DNA of 64,000 nucleotides from an uncultured Eggerthellaceae bacterium (GCA_944320405.1 CALUHI010000012.1:82022-146021), one strand, 5' to 3'; shown: positions 9,813 to 20,633, counted from the stretch's first letter. Numbers and translations: made by a program. The notes: generated by a model from the sequence alone, not told the origin.

Positions 9813-10727
9813 TTATCGGGATTGCCCGGGTGAGGGAAGCAGCGCCGGGAATTCGGCGAGCTTCGGAATGCCCAAGCGCAGGCTCAATTGCACTTCGCAC
9901 GGCTTGCACCCTTGGTTGATCTCCACGTCGCCAGCGACCGACAGGTACATGTACGTTTCGACCGCGTCCCAGCCCGACACCGCCATCAGCAGGCGCTGCA
10001 TTTCCTTGCTGGCGTTCACCAGCGCCTCGTTGTATTCCTGGGCGTTGGCGTTCACGTACCACTTGTCGGCGGTTTCCAACACAGGCCAATGGAGCTCGAA
10101 GCCCTTCACCAGCTGGATGCGCACAGTGATTTCGGCGGGAATCTCGATGCCGGTGCCGCACAGCTCGGCGTCGCCCATGGCGGCATGCACGTCACCCATC
10201 TGCAGCAGTGCGCCCTCAACGCGCACCGGGAAGTACAGACGGGCGCCCGCGCCGATCAGCTTGTTGTCCATGTTGCCGCCGTGGTTGCCCACGAAGCCGT
10301 CGATGACGTCGTCGCCGTCGGGTGCGGTTCCGATAACGCCGATCATCGGGCGCACGGGGATCTTCACCTGGTTGAACAGCGCGAATCCGTCGACGATGGG
10401 GATTTTCTTGCTGCGGTAGTCCGTTCCTTCGAACAGCGGGCCGCAGTGATCGTCGGTGGCGATGGTGCCTTCATCTGCCACCTGGATGTCGTAGATGTCA
10501 ACCACCAGCACGTCACCGGGTTCGGCACCCTCGATGTACACCGGACCGGCGGCAGGATTGGCGAAGCCGTAGGTGTAGTCGAGGTCGGCCATGGTAACGG
10601 TTTCGTCGGGAATGCGGTTCGAGAAGCAGTCGAGCGTTTTGAACAACAGCACGTCGCCCGGCGCTGCAGTCGCGCACGGCGGGTTGTTCTTCGAGAACGT
10701 GTAAACCTGAGAATCGATGATCTGCAT
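9813..10727 (-). CDS. Acetamidase/formamidase family protein
   Basis: A 304-residue member of the FmdA/AmdA family, which hydrolyses short amides to ammonia and the acid. Supporting features are the N-terminal cap (SKNNPPCATAAPGDVLLF), the phrase GPVYIEGAEPGDVLVVDI, and a central DDHCGPLFEGT followed by IPVRPMIGVIGTAP and NHGGNMDNK. GDVHAAMGDAELCGTGIE, the most conserved stretch of the family, is intact. The ATG sits six bases after AAGGGGAC. Transcription runs away from the copper operon. The exact amide used is unknown. Confidence 0.88.
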   Translation of the reverse strand: MQIIDSQVYTFSKNNPPCATAAPGDVLLFKTLDCFSNRIPDETVTMADLDYTYGFANPAAGPVYIEGAEPGDVLVVDIYDIQVADEGTIATDDHCGPLFEGTDYRSKKIPIVDGFALFNQVKIPVRPMIGVIGTAPDGDDVIDGFVGNHGGNMDNKLIGAGARLYFPVRVEGALLQMGDVHAAMGDAELCGTGIEIPAEITVRIQLVKGFELHWPVLETADKWYVNANAQEYNEALVNASKEMQRLLMAVSGWDAVETYMYLSVAGDVEINQGCKPCEVQLSLRLGIPKLAEFPALLPSPGQSR

Positions 10728-10853
10728 AATGTCCCCTTTTCAGGTCCCCTTACGTTTCCGCGTATATTACTCCGTTGGGCTAAAGCGTGCATCAACAAAG
10801 ATGCAGGAAAGCCCGAAAGGTGCCCCTTGCCGCGCGAGGGGTCAATCATGGTA

Positions 10854-10912
10854 TTGACAATACCCCACGGGGGTATATACTCAATGGAAAACAACATACC
10901 CCACGGGGGTAT
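10854..10912 (+). promoter_or_regulatory. Copper-responsive promoter with two CsoR operators
   Basis: A -35 TTGACA (10854-10859) and a -10 TATACT (10876-10881) are 16 bp apart. The pseudo-palindrome ATACCCCACGGGGGTAT at 10860-10876 fills the spacer, and an identical copy lies at 10896-10912, just downstream of the predicted start site. This matches the GC-tract operator known for CsoR repressors. Copper binding to CsoR should release it and switch on csoR-copA. Confidence 0.92.
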
Positions 10913-10929
10913 ATAGAAAGGAAGATCCC

Positions 10930-11280
10930 GTGACAAATACAGATGAGCTCTCACCAGAAACCACCCGGAAAGATTGCTCTGCCGCTGGTTGCACTTGCCA
11001 TCACAAGCACACGCCTCGCACTGCCGCGTTTCAAGCCGATCTTCAGAAGCGTTTGAACCGCGCTATCGGCCAGCTGAATGGCGTGAAGGACATGCTCGAC
11101 GACAATCGCTATTGCGGCGACGTGCTCATGCAGCTGGCGGCGGCAGAAAGCGCCATTCACAATGTGTCGGCTCTGCTTCTGCAAGATCACCTGGAAACGT
11201 GCGTGGTTGAACAGGTCCAGCAGGGCAACGTCGAGGTCATCGACGAGGCCATGCAGCTGATCAAGCGCTTCGCCCGCTAA
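10930..11280 (+). CDS. csoR: CsoR-type copper-sensing repressor
   Basis: A 116-residue all-helical metalloregulator starting at GTG 10930. The Cu(I) triad of CsoR is present: Cys in RYCGDVL, then His and Cys in DHLETC (H-x3-C). It also keeps the family pattern RLNRAIGQLNGVKDML. The protein should form tetramers that bind the two palindromes just upstream and let go when Cu(I) binds. An extra Cys/His-rich N-terminus (CSAAGCTCHHKH) may add metal-binding capacity. copA follows directly, so regulator and pump are one autoregulated operon. Confidence 0.93.
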   Translation: MTNTDELSPETTRKDCSAAGCTCHHKHTPRTAAFQADLQKRLNRAIGQLNGVKDMLDDNRYCGDVLMQLAAAESAIHNVSALLLQDHLETCVVEQVQQGNVEVIDEAMQLIKRFAR

Positions 11281-11292
11281 GGGGTGTTTCCC

Positions 11293-13917
11293 GTGAAACA
11301 AACATTCGACGTAACGGGCATGACGTGTGCGGCATGTTCGGCGCGCGTTGAGAAGGCGTCTAACAAGGTGGATGGGGTGGATCACGCCACTGTCAACCTT
11401 TTGAAGAACTCGATGGAAGTGGAATACGACGGCGACCCCGCCACGCTCGCTGCCATCAGTGCTGCGGTGGAAAAAGCCGGTTATGGAGCAACGCCGCGCA
11501 GAGAAGCTGCGGACGCGGCCGTTGCTTCCGCAGCTTCCGTTTCCGTTGGCAATGCCCGTCAGGATGCCGCCGCGAAGGAGGCGCGCCAGGTGCGTATGCG
11601 GCTTATCGTGTCGTTCGTGTTCACCATTCCGTTGTTCTATCTGAGCATGGGGCACATGTTTGGCTGGCCGCTGCCCGACGTGTTTTTGGGTGACCGCAAC
11701 ACGATGATCTTCGCGTTCACGCAGTTCCTGTTGCTTTTGCCCGTCATCTTCGTCAACTTCAAGTTCTTCCGCGTGGGGTTCACAACACTCGCGCACGGCG
11801 GTCCCAACATGGACTCGCTCATCGCGCTGGGATCCACTGCCTCCACGGTATACGGCATCGCGGCCATCTACCGCATCGGCGCGGCGCTGGGTGCGGGCGA
11901 TCTTGCATCCGCGCACGCCGCGGCAATGGATTTGTATTTCGAGTCGGCGGCGATGATCCTCACGCTCATCACGCTGGGGAAATACTTCGAAGCCCGTGCG
12001 AAGGACAAGACCACCGACGCTATCTCCAAGCTGATGGATCTTTCTCCCAAAACGGCAGTTCGCCGTCGTGCCGACGGAACGGAAGAGGAGATTCCCGCCG
12101 AACAGGTGCGCCCCGGTGACGTGCTGATTGTGAAAGCGGGGGAGGGCATTCCTGTTGATGGAGCCGTGATCGAGGGCGCGGGAACCGTGGACGAATCCGT
12201 CATCACGGGCGAGAGTGTGCCGGTGGAAAAGGCGGTCGGCGACGCAGTCACCGGCGCCACCATCAATCGGACAGGCTGGTTTGCCATGCGCGCCGAGCGT
12301 GTGGGGGCCGACACCACGCTGGCAGGCATCATCCGTCTGGTGGACGAGGCCACCAGTTCCAAAGCCCCCATCGAAAAGATGGCCGACAAGATTTCCGGCG
12401 TGTTCGTGCCGGTGGTTATCGGCATCGCGCTGGTCACGTTCGTCGTGTGGCTTGCCATCGGCGGGACGTTGGCAGATGCGGCGAACCACGCCATCAGCGT
12501 GCTGGTCATCAGCTGTCCGTGCGCGCTGGGCCTTGCCACGCCCACGGCTATCATGGTGGGCACCGGCCGCGGCGCGACAAGCGGCATCCTGGTGAAATCC
12601 GCCGAGGCGCTGGAAACGGCATGCGCGGTGAAGACGGCGGTGTTCGACAAGACGGGCACCATCACAGAGGGCCGCCCGCAGGTGACCGACGTTGTTGCGC
12701 TTGGCTGCACGTCTGATGAGCTTCTCGGGTTGGCGTACAGCCTGGAGCTCAAAAGCGAGCATCCGTTGGCGCAGGCGATAGTGGCGCATGCGTCTGCGGC
12801 CGGAGTCCAGTCGCAAGAAGCGGAAGGGTTTGCGCAGATTCCTGGCGGCGGCGTTGAAGCCCTTGTTGGCGGCGCTGCATGCCTTGCCGGCAATGCGCGC
12901 TTGATGGAAGAGCGCGGCGTTGCCGCCGAATCCGCGGCAGAGGCGGCTGCACGCATGGCCGACGATGGCAAAACCGTCCTCTATTTCGCTCGTGACGGAA
13001 AGCTCGCCGGTATCATCGCCGTCGCTGACGTGGTGAAGCCTACCAGCGCCGCGGCAATTGCCGAGCTTGAGCGCATGGGCGTAGAAACCGTCATGCTCAC
13101 CGGTGACAACGAGCGCACCGCCGCTGCCATTCAGCGGCAAGTGGGCGTTGGCCGCGTGATCGCGGGCGTGAAGCCCGACGGCAAGGAGCAGGTGATCCGT
13201 CAACTGGCGCAGTCCGGCCGCGTGGCTATGGTGGGCGACGGCATCAACGATGCGCCTGCTCTTGCCCGCGCCGATGTGGGCATCGCCATTGGCGCCGGCA
13301 CCGACATTGCCATCGACAGCGCCGACATTGTGCTCATGCACAGCGATTTGGCAGACGTGCCGGCCGCCATCGGCCTGTCGCGCGCGACGATGCGCAACAT
13401 CAAGCAGAACCTGTTCTGGGCGCTGTTCTACAACGCCATCTGCATTCCGGTGGCAGCAGGCGTGCTGTCCGGCATCGGTTTCAACCTGAATCCGATGATC
13501 GCCGCCGCTGCCATGTCGCTGAGTTCGGTATGCGTGGTCAGCAACGCCCTGCGTCTGCGTGCCTGGAAGCCCGCTCCGCTGGTTGCTGCCACGCCGGAGC
13601 CGGAGGCCGATGCTACTTCCGCCGCCGCGCCCGAACCAAGTCAAGGCACCACCGCCGGACCTTCCGGCGTTGAGCAATCCGACCAACCCAAGGAAAAGGA
13701 GATCGTCATGGAAAAGACCCTGCACGTTGAAGGCATGATGTGCCAGCACTGCGTCGCCCGCGTGAAGAAGGCCCTCGAGGCTGTGGAAGGCGTCGAGGAA
13801 GCCATCGTCGACCTGGACGCGAAGACCGCCACCGCCAAGCTTTCCGCCGACGTCGCCGACGACGTCCTGGTGAAAGCCGTCACCGACCAAGACTACGAAG
13901 CCGAAATCCTCGCCTAG
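11293..13917 (+). CDS. copA: Copper-exporting P1B-type ATPase with N- and C-terminal metal-binding domains
   Basis: About 874 residues from GTG 11293, six bases after AAGGGGTG; a GTG at 11284 is in frame but badly spaced. An HMA domain (GMTCAAC, Cys 12 and 15) is followed by membrane segments and the actuator motif ITGES. The Cu(I) channel motif CPC lies near 408, the phosphorylated Asp in DKTGT is D452, and the hinge GDGINDAP is near 647. After the last membrane helices comes a ~45-residue Ala/Pro/Glu linker, then a second HMA domain (GMMCQHC, near 815-820). The enzyme pumps Cu(I) out of the cytoplasm. The C-terminal domain has its own ribosome binding site and may also be made separately. 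Confidence 0.93.
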   Translation: MKQTFDVTGMTCAACSARVEKASNKVDGVDHATVNLLKNSMEVEYDGDPATLAAISAAVEKAGYGATPRREAADAAVASAASVSVGNARQDAAAKEARQVRMRLIVSFVFTIPLFYLSMGHMFGWPLPDVFLGDRNTMIFAFTQFLLLLPVIFVNFKFFRVGFTTLAHGGPNMDSLIALGSTASTVYGIAAIYRIGAALGAGDLASAHAAAMDLYFESAAMILTLITLGKYFEARAKDKTTDAISKLMDLSPKTAVRRRADGTEEEIPAEQVRPGDVLIVKAGEGIPVDGAVIEGAGTVDESVITGESVPVEKAVGDAVTGATINRTGWFAMRAERVGADTTLAGIIRLVDEATSSKAPIEKMADKISGVFVPVVIGIALVTFVVWLAIGGTLADAANHAISVLVISCPCALGLATPTAIMVGTGRGATSGILVKSAEALETACAVKTAVFDKTGTITEGRPQVTDVVALGCTSDELLGLAYSLELKSEHPLAQAIVAHASAAGVQSQEAEGFAQIPGGGVEALVGGAACLAGNARLMEERGVAAESAAEAAARMADDGKTVLYFARDGKLAGIIAVADVVKPTSAAAIAELERMGVETVMLTGDNERTAAAIQRQVGVGRVIAGVKPDGKEQVIRQLAQSGRVAMVGDGINDAPALARADVGIAIGAGTDIAIDSADIVLMHSDLADVPAAIGLSRATMRNIKQNLFWALFYNAICIPVAAGVLSGIGFNLNPMIAAAAMSLSSVCVVSNALRLRAWKPAPLVAATPEPEADATSAAAPEPSQGTTAGPSGVEQSDQPKEKEIVMEKTLHVEGMMCQHCVARVKKALEAVEGVEEAIVDLDAKTATAKLSADVADDVLVKAVTDQDYEAEILA
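13708..13917 (+). CDS. Possible CopZ-like copper chaperone from an internal start within copA
   Basis: Inside the copA frame, AAGGAG at 13696-13701 stands exactly six bases before an ATG at 13708. From there to the copA stop is a complete 69-residue HMA protein with the Cu(I)-binding MxCxxC motif (GMMCQHC), the normal size of free CopZ chaperones. The upstream ~45 residues look like a disordered linker. The simplest reading is a former copZ gene fused in frame to copA that kept its own initiation signal, so both a long CopA and free CopZ could be made. Whether the internal start is used is inference. Confidence 0.5.
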   Translation: MEKTLHVEGMMCQHCVARVKKALEAVEGVEEAIVDLDAKTATAKLSADVADDVLVKAVTDQDYEAEILA

Positions 13918-13928
13918 TTGGTAACAGG

Positions 13929-14051
13929 GGTGACAGGGGACGGTCCTTCTGTCACCTTTGAACAAAGGAGAGAGAGCCTCCGCACCCCATATCGCGCTAT
14001 CGCGTGCTCCCGAATTATCCAAATGTGACAGCTGCCCCGTCCCCTGTCACG
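13929..14051. repeat. Palindromic repeat, TGACAGGGGACG family, copy 1 (open form)
   Basis: The left half-element (GTGACAGGGGACGG.CCTTCTGTCAC, 13930-13955) and a right half in inverse orientation (14025-14050, ending CGTCCCCTGTCAC) are separated by about 70 bp. The same units form a tight perfect palindrome at 54487-54553. The element fills the gap between copA and hypA. The arrangement resembles REP/REPIN repeats. Confidence 0.7.
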
Positions 14052-14153
14052 TCCTGTCACGCTCTCAACCGCCGTTCGCCGGTCGTCGGGTCTGTACGAC
14101 ATGGCGCGCGGCGGTTGCTTTATCATGGTGCGGAACAGAAGGGAGGGCCCGCC

Positions 14154-14525
14154 ATGCATGAGCTGGGCATCATGACCGGCGTGATGGACGCGGTCAACAA
14201 ATCGGCGCATGAGGCCGGTGCCGACAAAGTGCTGAAAGTCACGCTGTCTGTGGGCGAGATGACCGAATGCATCGAGGATGCGCTTGTGTTCGCGTTCGAG
14301 GCCTTGACCGAAGACGACCCGTTTGTCAGCGACGCCGAGCTGATCATCAACATGGTCAAGCCGAAAAGCCGCTGCTTGGAATGCGGTGCGGAGTTCGAAC
14401 ACGACCGCTTCCACATGTTCTGCCCCGAATGCGACAGCTTCGCCACCGAGCTTCTGGCCGGCCGCGAGCTGCAGATCGACTCGATCGAAGTGGACATCCC
14501 TGATGACGAGGAGGAATCCGCATGA
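14154..14525 (+). CDS. hypA: Hydrogenase nickel-incorporation metallochaperone HypA
   Basis: A 123-residue protein from ATG 14154 behind GGGAGGG. It begins MHELGI, with the N-terminal Met-His-Glu that binds nickel in HypA. It carries two zinc-binding pairs, CLEC and CPEC, about 25 residues apart. HypA hands nickel to the large subunit of [NiFe]-hydrogenase together with HypB. The gene overlaps hypB by 4 bp (ATGA), so translation is probably coupled. No hydrogenase structural genes or hypC-F are in this window. Confidence 0.93.
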   Translation: MHELGIMTGVMDAVNKSAHEAGADKVLKVTLSVGEMTECIEDALVFAFEALTEDDPFVSDAELIINMVKPKSRCLECGAEFEHDRFHMFCPECDSFATELLAGRELQIDSIEVDIPDDEEESA

Positions 14526-15175
14526 AAATAGACATGAAGCAGCCCATTCTGCAGAAAAACGATTCCATCGCAGCTGAGCTGCGTCAGCGCTTCGCCGAAA
14601 ACCACGTGTACGTGGTCGACCTGCTGGCAAGCCCTGGATCGGGCAAGACGTCCACCATTCTGGCTACCATCGACGCGCTGCGCGACGAGTTCAACATCGC
14701 CGTCATCGAAGGCGACATCGCCAGCAGCGTGGACGCCGAGAAGATCAAAGCGCAGGGCACCGCAGCCGTGCAGATCAACACCGGCGGCGCCTGTCATCTG
14801 GAAAGCGCCATGATCAAACGAGCCGTCGACGTGCTCGACCTGGAGCGCCTGGACCTCATCATCATCGAGAACGTGGGCAACCTGGTGTGCCCCACCGATT
14901 TCGACCTGGGCGAAAACGTGAAGGTGATGATCCTTTCCGTTCCCGAAGGCCATGACAAACCGCTGAAGTACCCCGGCGTATTCCAAGCTTCGCAGGCCGT
15001 CATTCTGAACAAGGTGGACACAATGCCCGTGTTCAACTTCGACCGCGAGGCGTTCGAGTCGTCCGTCAAGCAGCTGAATCCCACAGCCCCCATCTTCCCC
15101 ATCGCCGCGACCAAAGGCGATGGCGTGGCCGAGTGGGCTGGTTGGCTCGCCGACAAGATTCGCGCTATCCAGTAA
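14522..15175 (+). CDS. hypB: Hydrogenase maturation GTPase HypB
   Basis: A 217-residue SIMIBI-class GTPase. The P-loop is SPGSGKTS near residues 38-45, followed by the EGDIAS metal/switch motif and the guanine-specificity motif NKVD near 160. The stretch GGACHLES holds the Cys-His pair that binds zinc or nickel in the G-domain. There is no His-rich nickel-storage N-terminus, and the N-terminus lacks the CxxCGC motif of E. coli HypB. GTP hydrolysis drives nickel delivery with HypA. Confidence 0.93.
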   Translation: MKIDMKQPILQKNDSIAAELRQRFAENHVYVVDLLASPGSGKTSTILATIDALRDEFNIAVIEGDIASSVDAEKIKAQGTAAVQINTGGACHLESAMIKRAVDVLDLERLDLIIIENVGNLVCPTDFDLGENVKVMILSVPEGHDKPLKYPGVFQASQAVILNKVDTMPVFNFDREAFESSVKQLNPTAPIFPIAATKGDGVAEWAGWLADKIRAIQ

Positions 15176-15226
15176 CCTTTCCGCAACGGAGGACGGGCAT
15201 ACTGTGTTCCGAGAAGAAAGGGGTTC

Positions 15227-16048
15227 ATGATGGACGCTTCGCGGAAATACGCAGCGTGCACGGATGCGCTAAGGGAATATGCCCGGAACGCCGGGTTCAC
15301 CGATGTTTTGATAGGGCTTTCGGGCGGGATAGATTCCAGCTTGGTTGCCGCGATGTGCGTTGATGCGTTCGGCGCGAGTCATGTGCACGGAGTGCTGCTG
15401 CCCGGGCCGTATTCTAGTGAGCATTCGGTGACCGACGCCGAGGCGCTTGCCCGCAACCTGGGCATCCAGACCCGCACCATTTCCATCAAGGCGCCTTACG
15501 AGGCGTTCGCAGACGTGCTCGCCGATGCGTGCGGCGGTGCGCTGGAAGGGCTGGCGGCCGAAAACACCCAGGCCCGTTGCCGTATGGTGTGCCTGATGGC
15601 GCTGTCCAACGCGCACGGCTGGATGCTGGTGAACACCGGGAACCGCAGCGAGGCCATGATGGGCTATTCCACGCTTTACGGCGACACCGCCGGCGCGTTC
15701 GCTCCGATCGGCGGCATCTACAAAACAGACGTGTACGCGCTGTCGCGCTGGCGCAACCAACAAGCGGCCGATGCGGGGCGGGTGCCCCCGATTCCGGAAA
15801 ACGTGCTGGTGAAGCCCCCCAGCGCCGAGCTCGCGCCCGGCCAGCAAGACGAGCGCAGCATGGGCATCGAGTACGCCGAGCTCGACCGCATTCTGGAAGC
15901 TCACCTCGACCATGGCATGTCGCCGGAAGAGGTTGTCGCGCAAGGCCACGACCGCGCGCTGGTCGACGACGTCCTGCGCCGCGTGCGCTCCTACGCCTTC
16001 AAGCGCGCGCTCGAGCCTCCCTCCCCGCAGGTTGCGTTTTACGAGTAG
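15227..16048 (+). CDS. nadE: NH3-dependent NAD+ synthetase
   Basis: A 273-residue single-domain NadE that amidates nicotinic acid adenine dinucleotide to NAD+. The N-type ATP pyrophosphatase loop SGGIDSS lies near 33-39. The family motifs NTQARCRM, TGNRSE and YSTLYGDTAGAFAPIGGIYKT are all present; the last is interrupted by nothing. There is no glutaminase domain, so ammonia is the expected nitrogen donor. Two ATGs (15227 and 15230) follow AGAAAGGGG; either could start. It is separated from hypB by about 50 bp. Confidence 0.93.
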   Translation: MMDASRKYAACTDALREYARNAGFTDVLIGLSGGIDSSLVAAMCVDAFGASHVHGVLLPGPYSSEHSVTDAEALARNLGIQTRTISIKAPYEAFADVLADACGGALEGLAAENTQARCRMVCLMALSNAHGWMLVNTGNRSEAMMGYSTLYGDTAGAFAPIGGIYKTDVYALSRWRNQQAADAGRVPPIPENVLVKPPSAELAPGQQDERSMGIEYAELDRILEAHLDHGMSPEEVVAQGHDRALVDDVLRRVRSYAFKRALEPPSPQVAFYE

Positions 16049-16065
16049 AGAGCGAGACCTTGGAA

Positions 16066-16135
16066 GTGCGCTAAAAGGTCGCGTTGTGCGCGCGGTTATG
16101 TGTGAATGCCTGCACGAAAGAGCGGTTTAGCGCAC
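16066..16135. repeat. 70-bp inverted-repeat element, copy upstream of the two-component system
   Basis: Perfect 10-bp arms GTGCGCTAAA (16066-16075) and TTTAGCGCAC (16126-16135) enclose about 50 bp. A clearly related 68-bp element at 18240-18307 lies after the response regulator, so the two bracket the operon. Confidence 0.7.
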
Positions 16136-16228
16136 ATACCAACGTGGCGGCGCCATCCCTTGTTGCGCCCCAGCAAGATACACCGCCTTGCGTATTGCAC
16201 AGGCGGGCGCATCGTTTACCATAGCGGC

Positions 16229-17503
16229 ATGGACAACTTCCTGAAAAGCTCGCGCAAGATGACGACGAAGGATTGGGCGATCGACGTCGGTGTGGCCGTC
16301 GCCGCCTTCGCGGTCGCGTGCGTGCAGCTGATGCTGACGGTGTCGTCCATCATCATCCCCGATCTCGCGCTGCGCCAATCCCTCGGCCTGGTGAACGTGG
16401 TGCCGGAGTTCGGCGCGTTTGTGGCGCTTGCCCTGACTACGTTCCCGCTGGTGGTGCGCCGCGTGTTTCCTTGGCCGGTAATGCTGTTCGTCCTGGTGGC
16501 GCACTGCATGCTGCAAAACGACTTCACCGGGTTCGCGCTTTCTCCCGCTGGTTTGCTGGTGGCGCTATTTACCGTTGCGGCGGAGCGGCCCACACATGAA
16601 GCCGTGGTGGCGGCACTGCTTGCCGCAGGTGGGTCAATCCTGTTCCCCGGTTCGTCCGTTACGCCCAGCCTGGCGTTCTTCGTGCAGGTGCAGAACCTGG
16701 GGCTCATTGCAGCCGCGGCCGCCGCGGGATACGGCTTCCGCACGCACCGTGCTTATGTCCGCGAAACCGAGCGCCGCGCCGCCGAAGCCGAACGCACGCG
16801 CGAAGAGGAAGCCGCCCGCCGTGTGGAAGAGGAGCGCGTGCGCCTCGCGCGGGAAGTGCACGACATCACCGCGCATTCTCTTTCCGCTGTGAGCGTGCAG
16901 ACTGCTGCCGCCGCGCGCCTGATCGACCGCGACCCCGATGCCGCCAAGGAGGCAATTGCCGTTGCACGTACCACGGCGAAGACGGCGCTGGACGACATTC
17001 GCAGCATGATCGGCGTGCTGCGCCATGGCGACGCCTCGGCTGAAACAAGCCCCACCTCCGGTACCGACCGGCTGTCCGACCTGGCGCTCTATCTGCGAAA
17101 AGCTGGCGTCGAATGCGCGGTTGATGCCGAACTCTATCGCCGCCAGGACGTTCCCGCGCATGTGGACTTGGCTCTGTTCGCTATTGCGCGCGAGGCGGCC
17201 ACGAACATCGTGAAACACGCCGCCGCAACTCGTGCGGAATTCACGCTGGAATCCGGCGCGACGCACGCGCGTTTGAGTGTGCACGACGACGGCCGCGGCT
17301 GCGGCCAGCCGCTGCGCCCCGGCGTCCTTCCCGCTGCAGTGGACGGAAGAGGAAACGGCGTTGCGGGCATGGCCGAGCGCGCTCGCCTGTTGGGTGGAAC
17401 GCTTGAGGCTGGCGACGCGCCCGAAGGCGGGTTCACCATTCGTGCTTCTATTCCGCTGCAAACCGGTTCTGTGGCAGAGGAGGAGGCTCTCCATGGCGAA
17501 TGA
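16229..17503 (+). CDS. NarL-family sensor histidine kinase
   Basis: About 424 residues from ATG 16229. The first ~170 residues contain several hydrophobic segments and no obvious sensor fold, suggesting a membrane-embedded sensor. A short coiled linker rich in Glu/Arg leads to the HisKA_3 box REVHDITAHSLS near 210, with the phosphorylated His in VHD. The ATPase domain has the N-box region around AREAATNIVKHA, a G1 box DDGRG, and GNGVAGMAERA. It phosphorylates the response regulator encoded next; the genes overlap by 11 bp. The stimulus is not evident. The start has a poor ribosome binding site and is chosen for conserved topology. Confidence 0.88.
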   Translation: MDNFLKSSRKMTTKDWAIDVGVAVAAFAVACVQLMLTVSSIIIPDLALRQSLGLVNVVPEFGAFVALALTTFPLVVRRVFPWPVMLFVLVAHCMLQNDFTGFALSPAGLLVALFTVAAERPTHEAVVAALLAAGGSILFPGSSVTPSLAFFVQVQNLGLIAAAAAAGYGFRTHRAYVRETERRAAEAERTREEEAARRVEEERVRLAREVHDITAHSLSAVSVQTAAAARLIDRDPDAAKEAIAVARTTAKTALDDIRSMIGVLRHGDASAETSPTSGTDRLSDLALYLRKAGVECAVDAELYRRQDVPAHVDLALFAIAREAATNIVKHAAATRAEFTLESGATHARLSVHDDGRGCGQPLRPGVLPAAVDGRGNGVAGMAERARLLGGTLEAGDAPEGGFTIRASIPLQTGSVAEEEALHGE

Positions 17504-18185
17504 GACCGAGCGCCCATTGCGCGTGCTGATAGCCGACGACCAAGACCTCGTGCGCAGCGGGTTCCGCCTGATTCTGCTGTCGTATGACGGCATCGATGTG
17601 GTGGGCGAGGCGCGCGACGGGTTCGAGGCGGTGGAACTCGCGCAGCGACTGGAGCCCGACGTCGTGCTGATGGACATTCGCATGCCGCGCCGCAACGGCA
17701 TCGAGGCCACACGCGACATCGTTGCCAACCCGAAACTGCCGCGCACGCACGTGCTCATTCTGACCACGTTCGACCTGGACGAATACGTCTACGACGCGCT
17801 GGCGGCCGGCGCAAGCGGATTCCTACTGAAAGACTCCGAGCCCGACGACATCGTGGACGCCGTGCGCATCGTGGCGCAGGGCGACGCGCTCATCCAGCCC
17901 TCGGTGATGAAGCGTCTGGTGGAAACGTTCGCCGCGTCGCGTCCGTACCTGCGCGCAACCGCCGGTGCCGGCTTGGCGGCGCTGACCGACCGCGAGCGCG
18001 AGATCCTCATTCTGGTGGCGCGCGGCCTTTCCAACGACGACATCGCGCAGCACCTGGTGATATCACCCGCCACGGTGAAAACGCACCTGGCACGTATCAT
18101 GCAGAAGCTGGACGCCCACGACCGCGCCGGTCTGGTCATCTGCGCCTACGAAAGCGGGCTGGTGAAGCCGGGGGCCAGCGCGTAA
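17493..18185 (+). CDS. NarL/FixJ-type response regulator
   Basis: A 230-residue regulator starting at ATG 17493 behind GGAGGAGG, inside the end of the kinase gene. The receiver domain holds the acidic pair (IADDQD), the phosphorylated Asp in LMDIRMP near 59 and Lys in LLKDSEP near 108. The C-terminal LuxR-type helix-turn-helix has LTDREREIL, GLSNDDIA and ATVKTHLARIM. Phosphorylation should favour dimerisation and DNA binding. The inverted repeats that flank this operon are possible targets, but that is not shown by sequence. Confidence 0.93.
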   Translation: MANETERPLRVLIADDQDLVRSGFRLILLSYDGIDVVGEARDGFEAVELAQRLEPDVVLMDIRMPRRNGIEATRDIVANPKLPRTHVLILTTFDLDEYVYDALAAGASGFLLKDSEPDDIVDAVRIVAQGDALIQPSVMKRLVETFAASRPYLRATAGAGLAALTDREREILILVARGLSNDDIAQHLVISPATVKTHLARIMQKLDAHDRAGLVICAYESGLVKPGASA

Positions 18186-18239
18186 CCCGCGCTCACCCTG
18201 CCATTCGCCCCGCTTTCCGCTGGCGCGCCGGTGGTCAAG

Positions 18240-18307
18240 GTGCGCTAAACCGTCACGTGTGCACGCGATCCCGTGTGACCGTCTGCCGGAAGCACCTTTT
18301 AGTGCAC
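18240..18307. repeat. 68-bp inverted-repeat element, copy downstream of the two-component system
   Basis: Arms GTGCGCTAAA (18240-18249) and TTTAGTGCAC (18298-18307; one mismatch) match those of the element at 16066-16135. Parts of the interior also agree (a CGT.GTGC.CGCG block, then GTGTGA). It could serve as terminator or regulator target, or be a small mobile repeat. Confidence 0.65.
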
Positions 18308-18439
18308 TTTCCCCTTGGCAAGGGGGGAAGGAATCCGGCTCCGTGCCTCGCGCCTCGGCCTAGTCCCCTCAAAATGTGACGACAATTTGACGATTTGGCA
18401 AAACCTTAGTCCCGTTCACTCACATTTTCTCAATCTTGC

Positions 18440-18504
18440 TTGCATTCGAGCGCGTGGCTGCTATAGTTACGCATTGTTTAGCACTCGGCGTCGATGAGTG
18501 CTAG
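18440..18504 (+). promoter_or_regulatory. groESL promoter with CIRCE operator
   Basis: A -35 TTGCAT (18440-18445) and -10 TATAGT (18462-18467) are 16 bp apart. Ten bases on, at 18478-18504, lies TTAGCACTC-N9-GAGTGCTAG, one base off the CIRCE consensus. The HrcA repressor is expected to bind it. The block TGCTATAGTTAC is shared exactly with the htpG promoter. Confidence 0.93.
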
Positions 18505-18570
18505 CAGCCGGACGAAACGGCTGTGCATCGCGCCGACAGATTCCGACAATGTGGAAGGAAGGCATGCGCT

Positions 18571-18858
18571 ATGAGCTTGAAACCGCTGGGTGATCGCGTG
18601 ATCGTGAAGGCCGACGAGGCCGAGCAGACCACCGCATCGGGCCTGTACCTGGCCAGCGAGGCCAAGGAGAAGCCCCAGACCGGCGAGGTCATCGCTGTGG
18701 GCGAGGGCAAGCTGGACAAGAACGGCAACCTGGTTCCCGTCCCCGTGAAGGTGGGCGACAAGGTCATCTACGGCAAGTACGGCGGAACCGAGGTCCACTA
18801 CGGCGGCGAGGACGTGTTGATCCTGCGCGCCGACGACATCTACGCCATCTGCGAATAA
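18571..18858 (+). CDS. groS: Co-chaperonin GroES
   Basis: A 95-residue GroES/Cpn10 starting [13 protein letters not shown] at ATG 18571 behind GGAAGG. The mobile loop (EEAEQTT region, here [14 protein letters not shown]) and the C-terminal [12 protein letters not shown] are typical. Seven copies cap the GroEL barrel during ATP-driven protein folding. It is first in a two-gene operon under CIRCE control; groEL starts 91 bp later. Confidence 0.96.
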   Translation: MSLKPLGDRVIVKADEAEQTTASGLYLASEAKEKPQTGEVIAVGEGKLDKNGNLVPVPVKVGDKVIYGKYGGTEVHYGGEDVLILRADDIYAICE

Positions 18859-18934
18859 CTCGCACCCGGTGCCGCCTCCGGCGCCACCCAGGCGCCGCCC
18901 CGCGACGCCACCAACCCAAACGAACCAGTTCTGA

Positions 18935-20587
<1,653 letters not shown>

Positions 20588-20633
20588 TGAGAAAACGGGA
20601 CACCCGCTTTTCTCGCTAGTCTGACTGCATGAC

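Noticed and set aside
10951..14022. A 1023-codon minus-strand open frame across csoR and copA
   Set aside because: Both plus-strand genes have intact family motifs and ribosome binding sites. The antisense frame is His/Gly/Arg-rich, as expected for a shadow of GC-rich codons.
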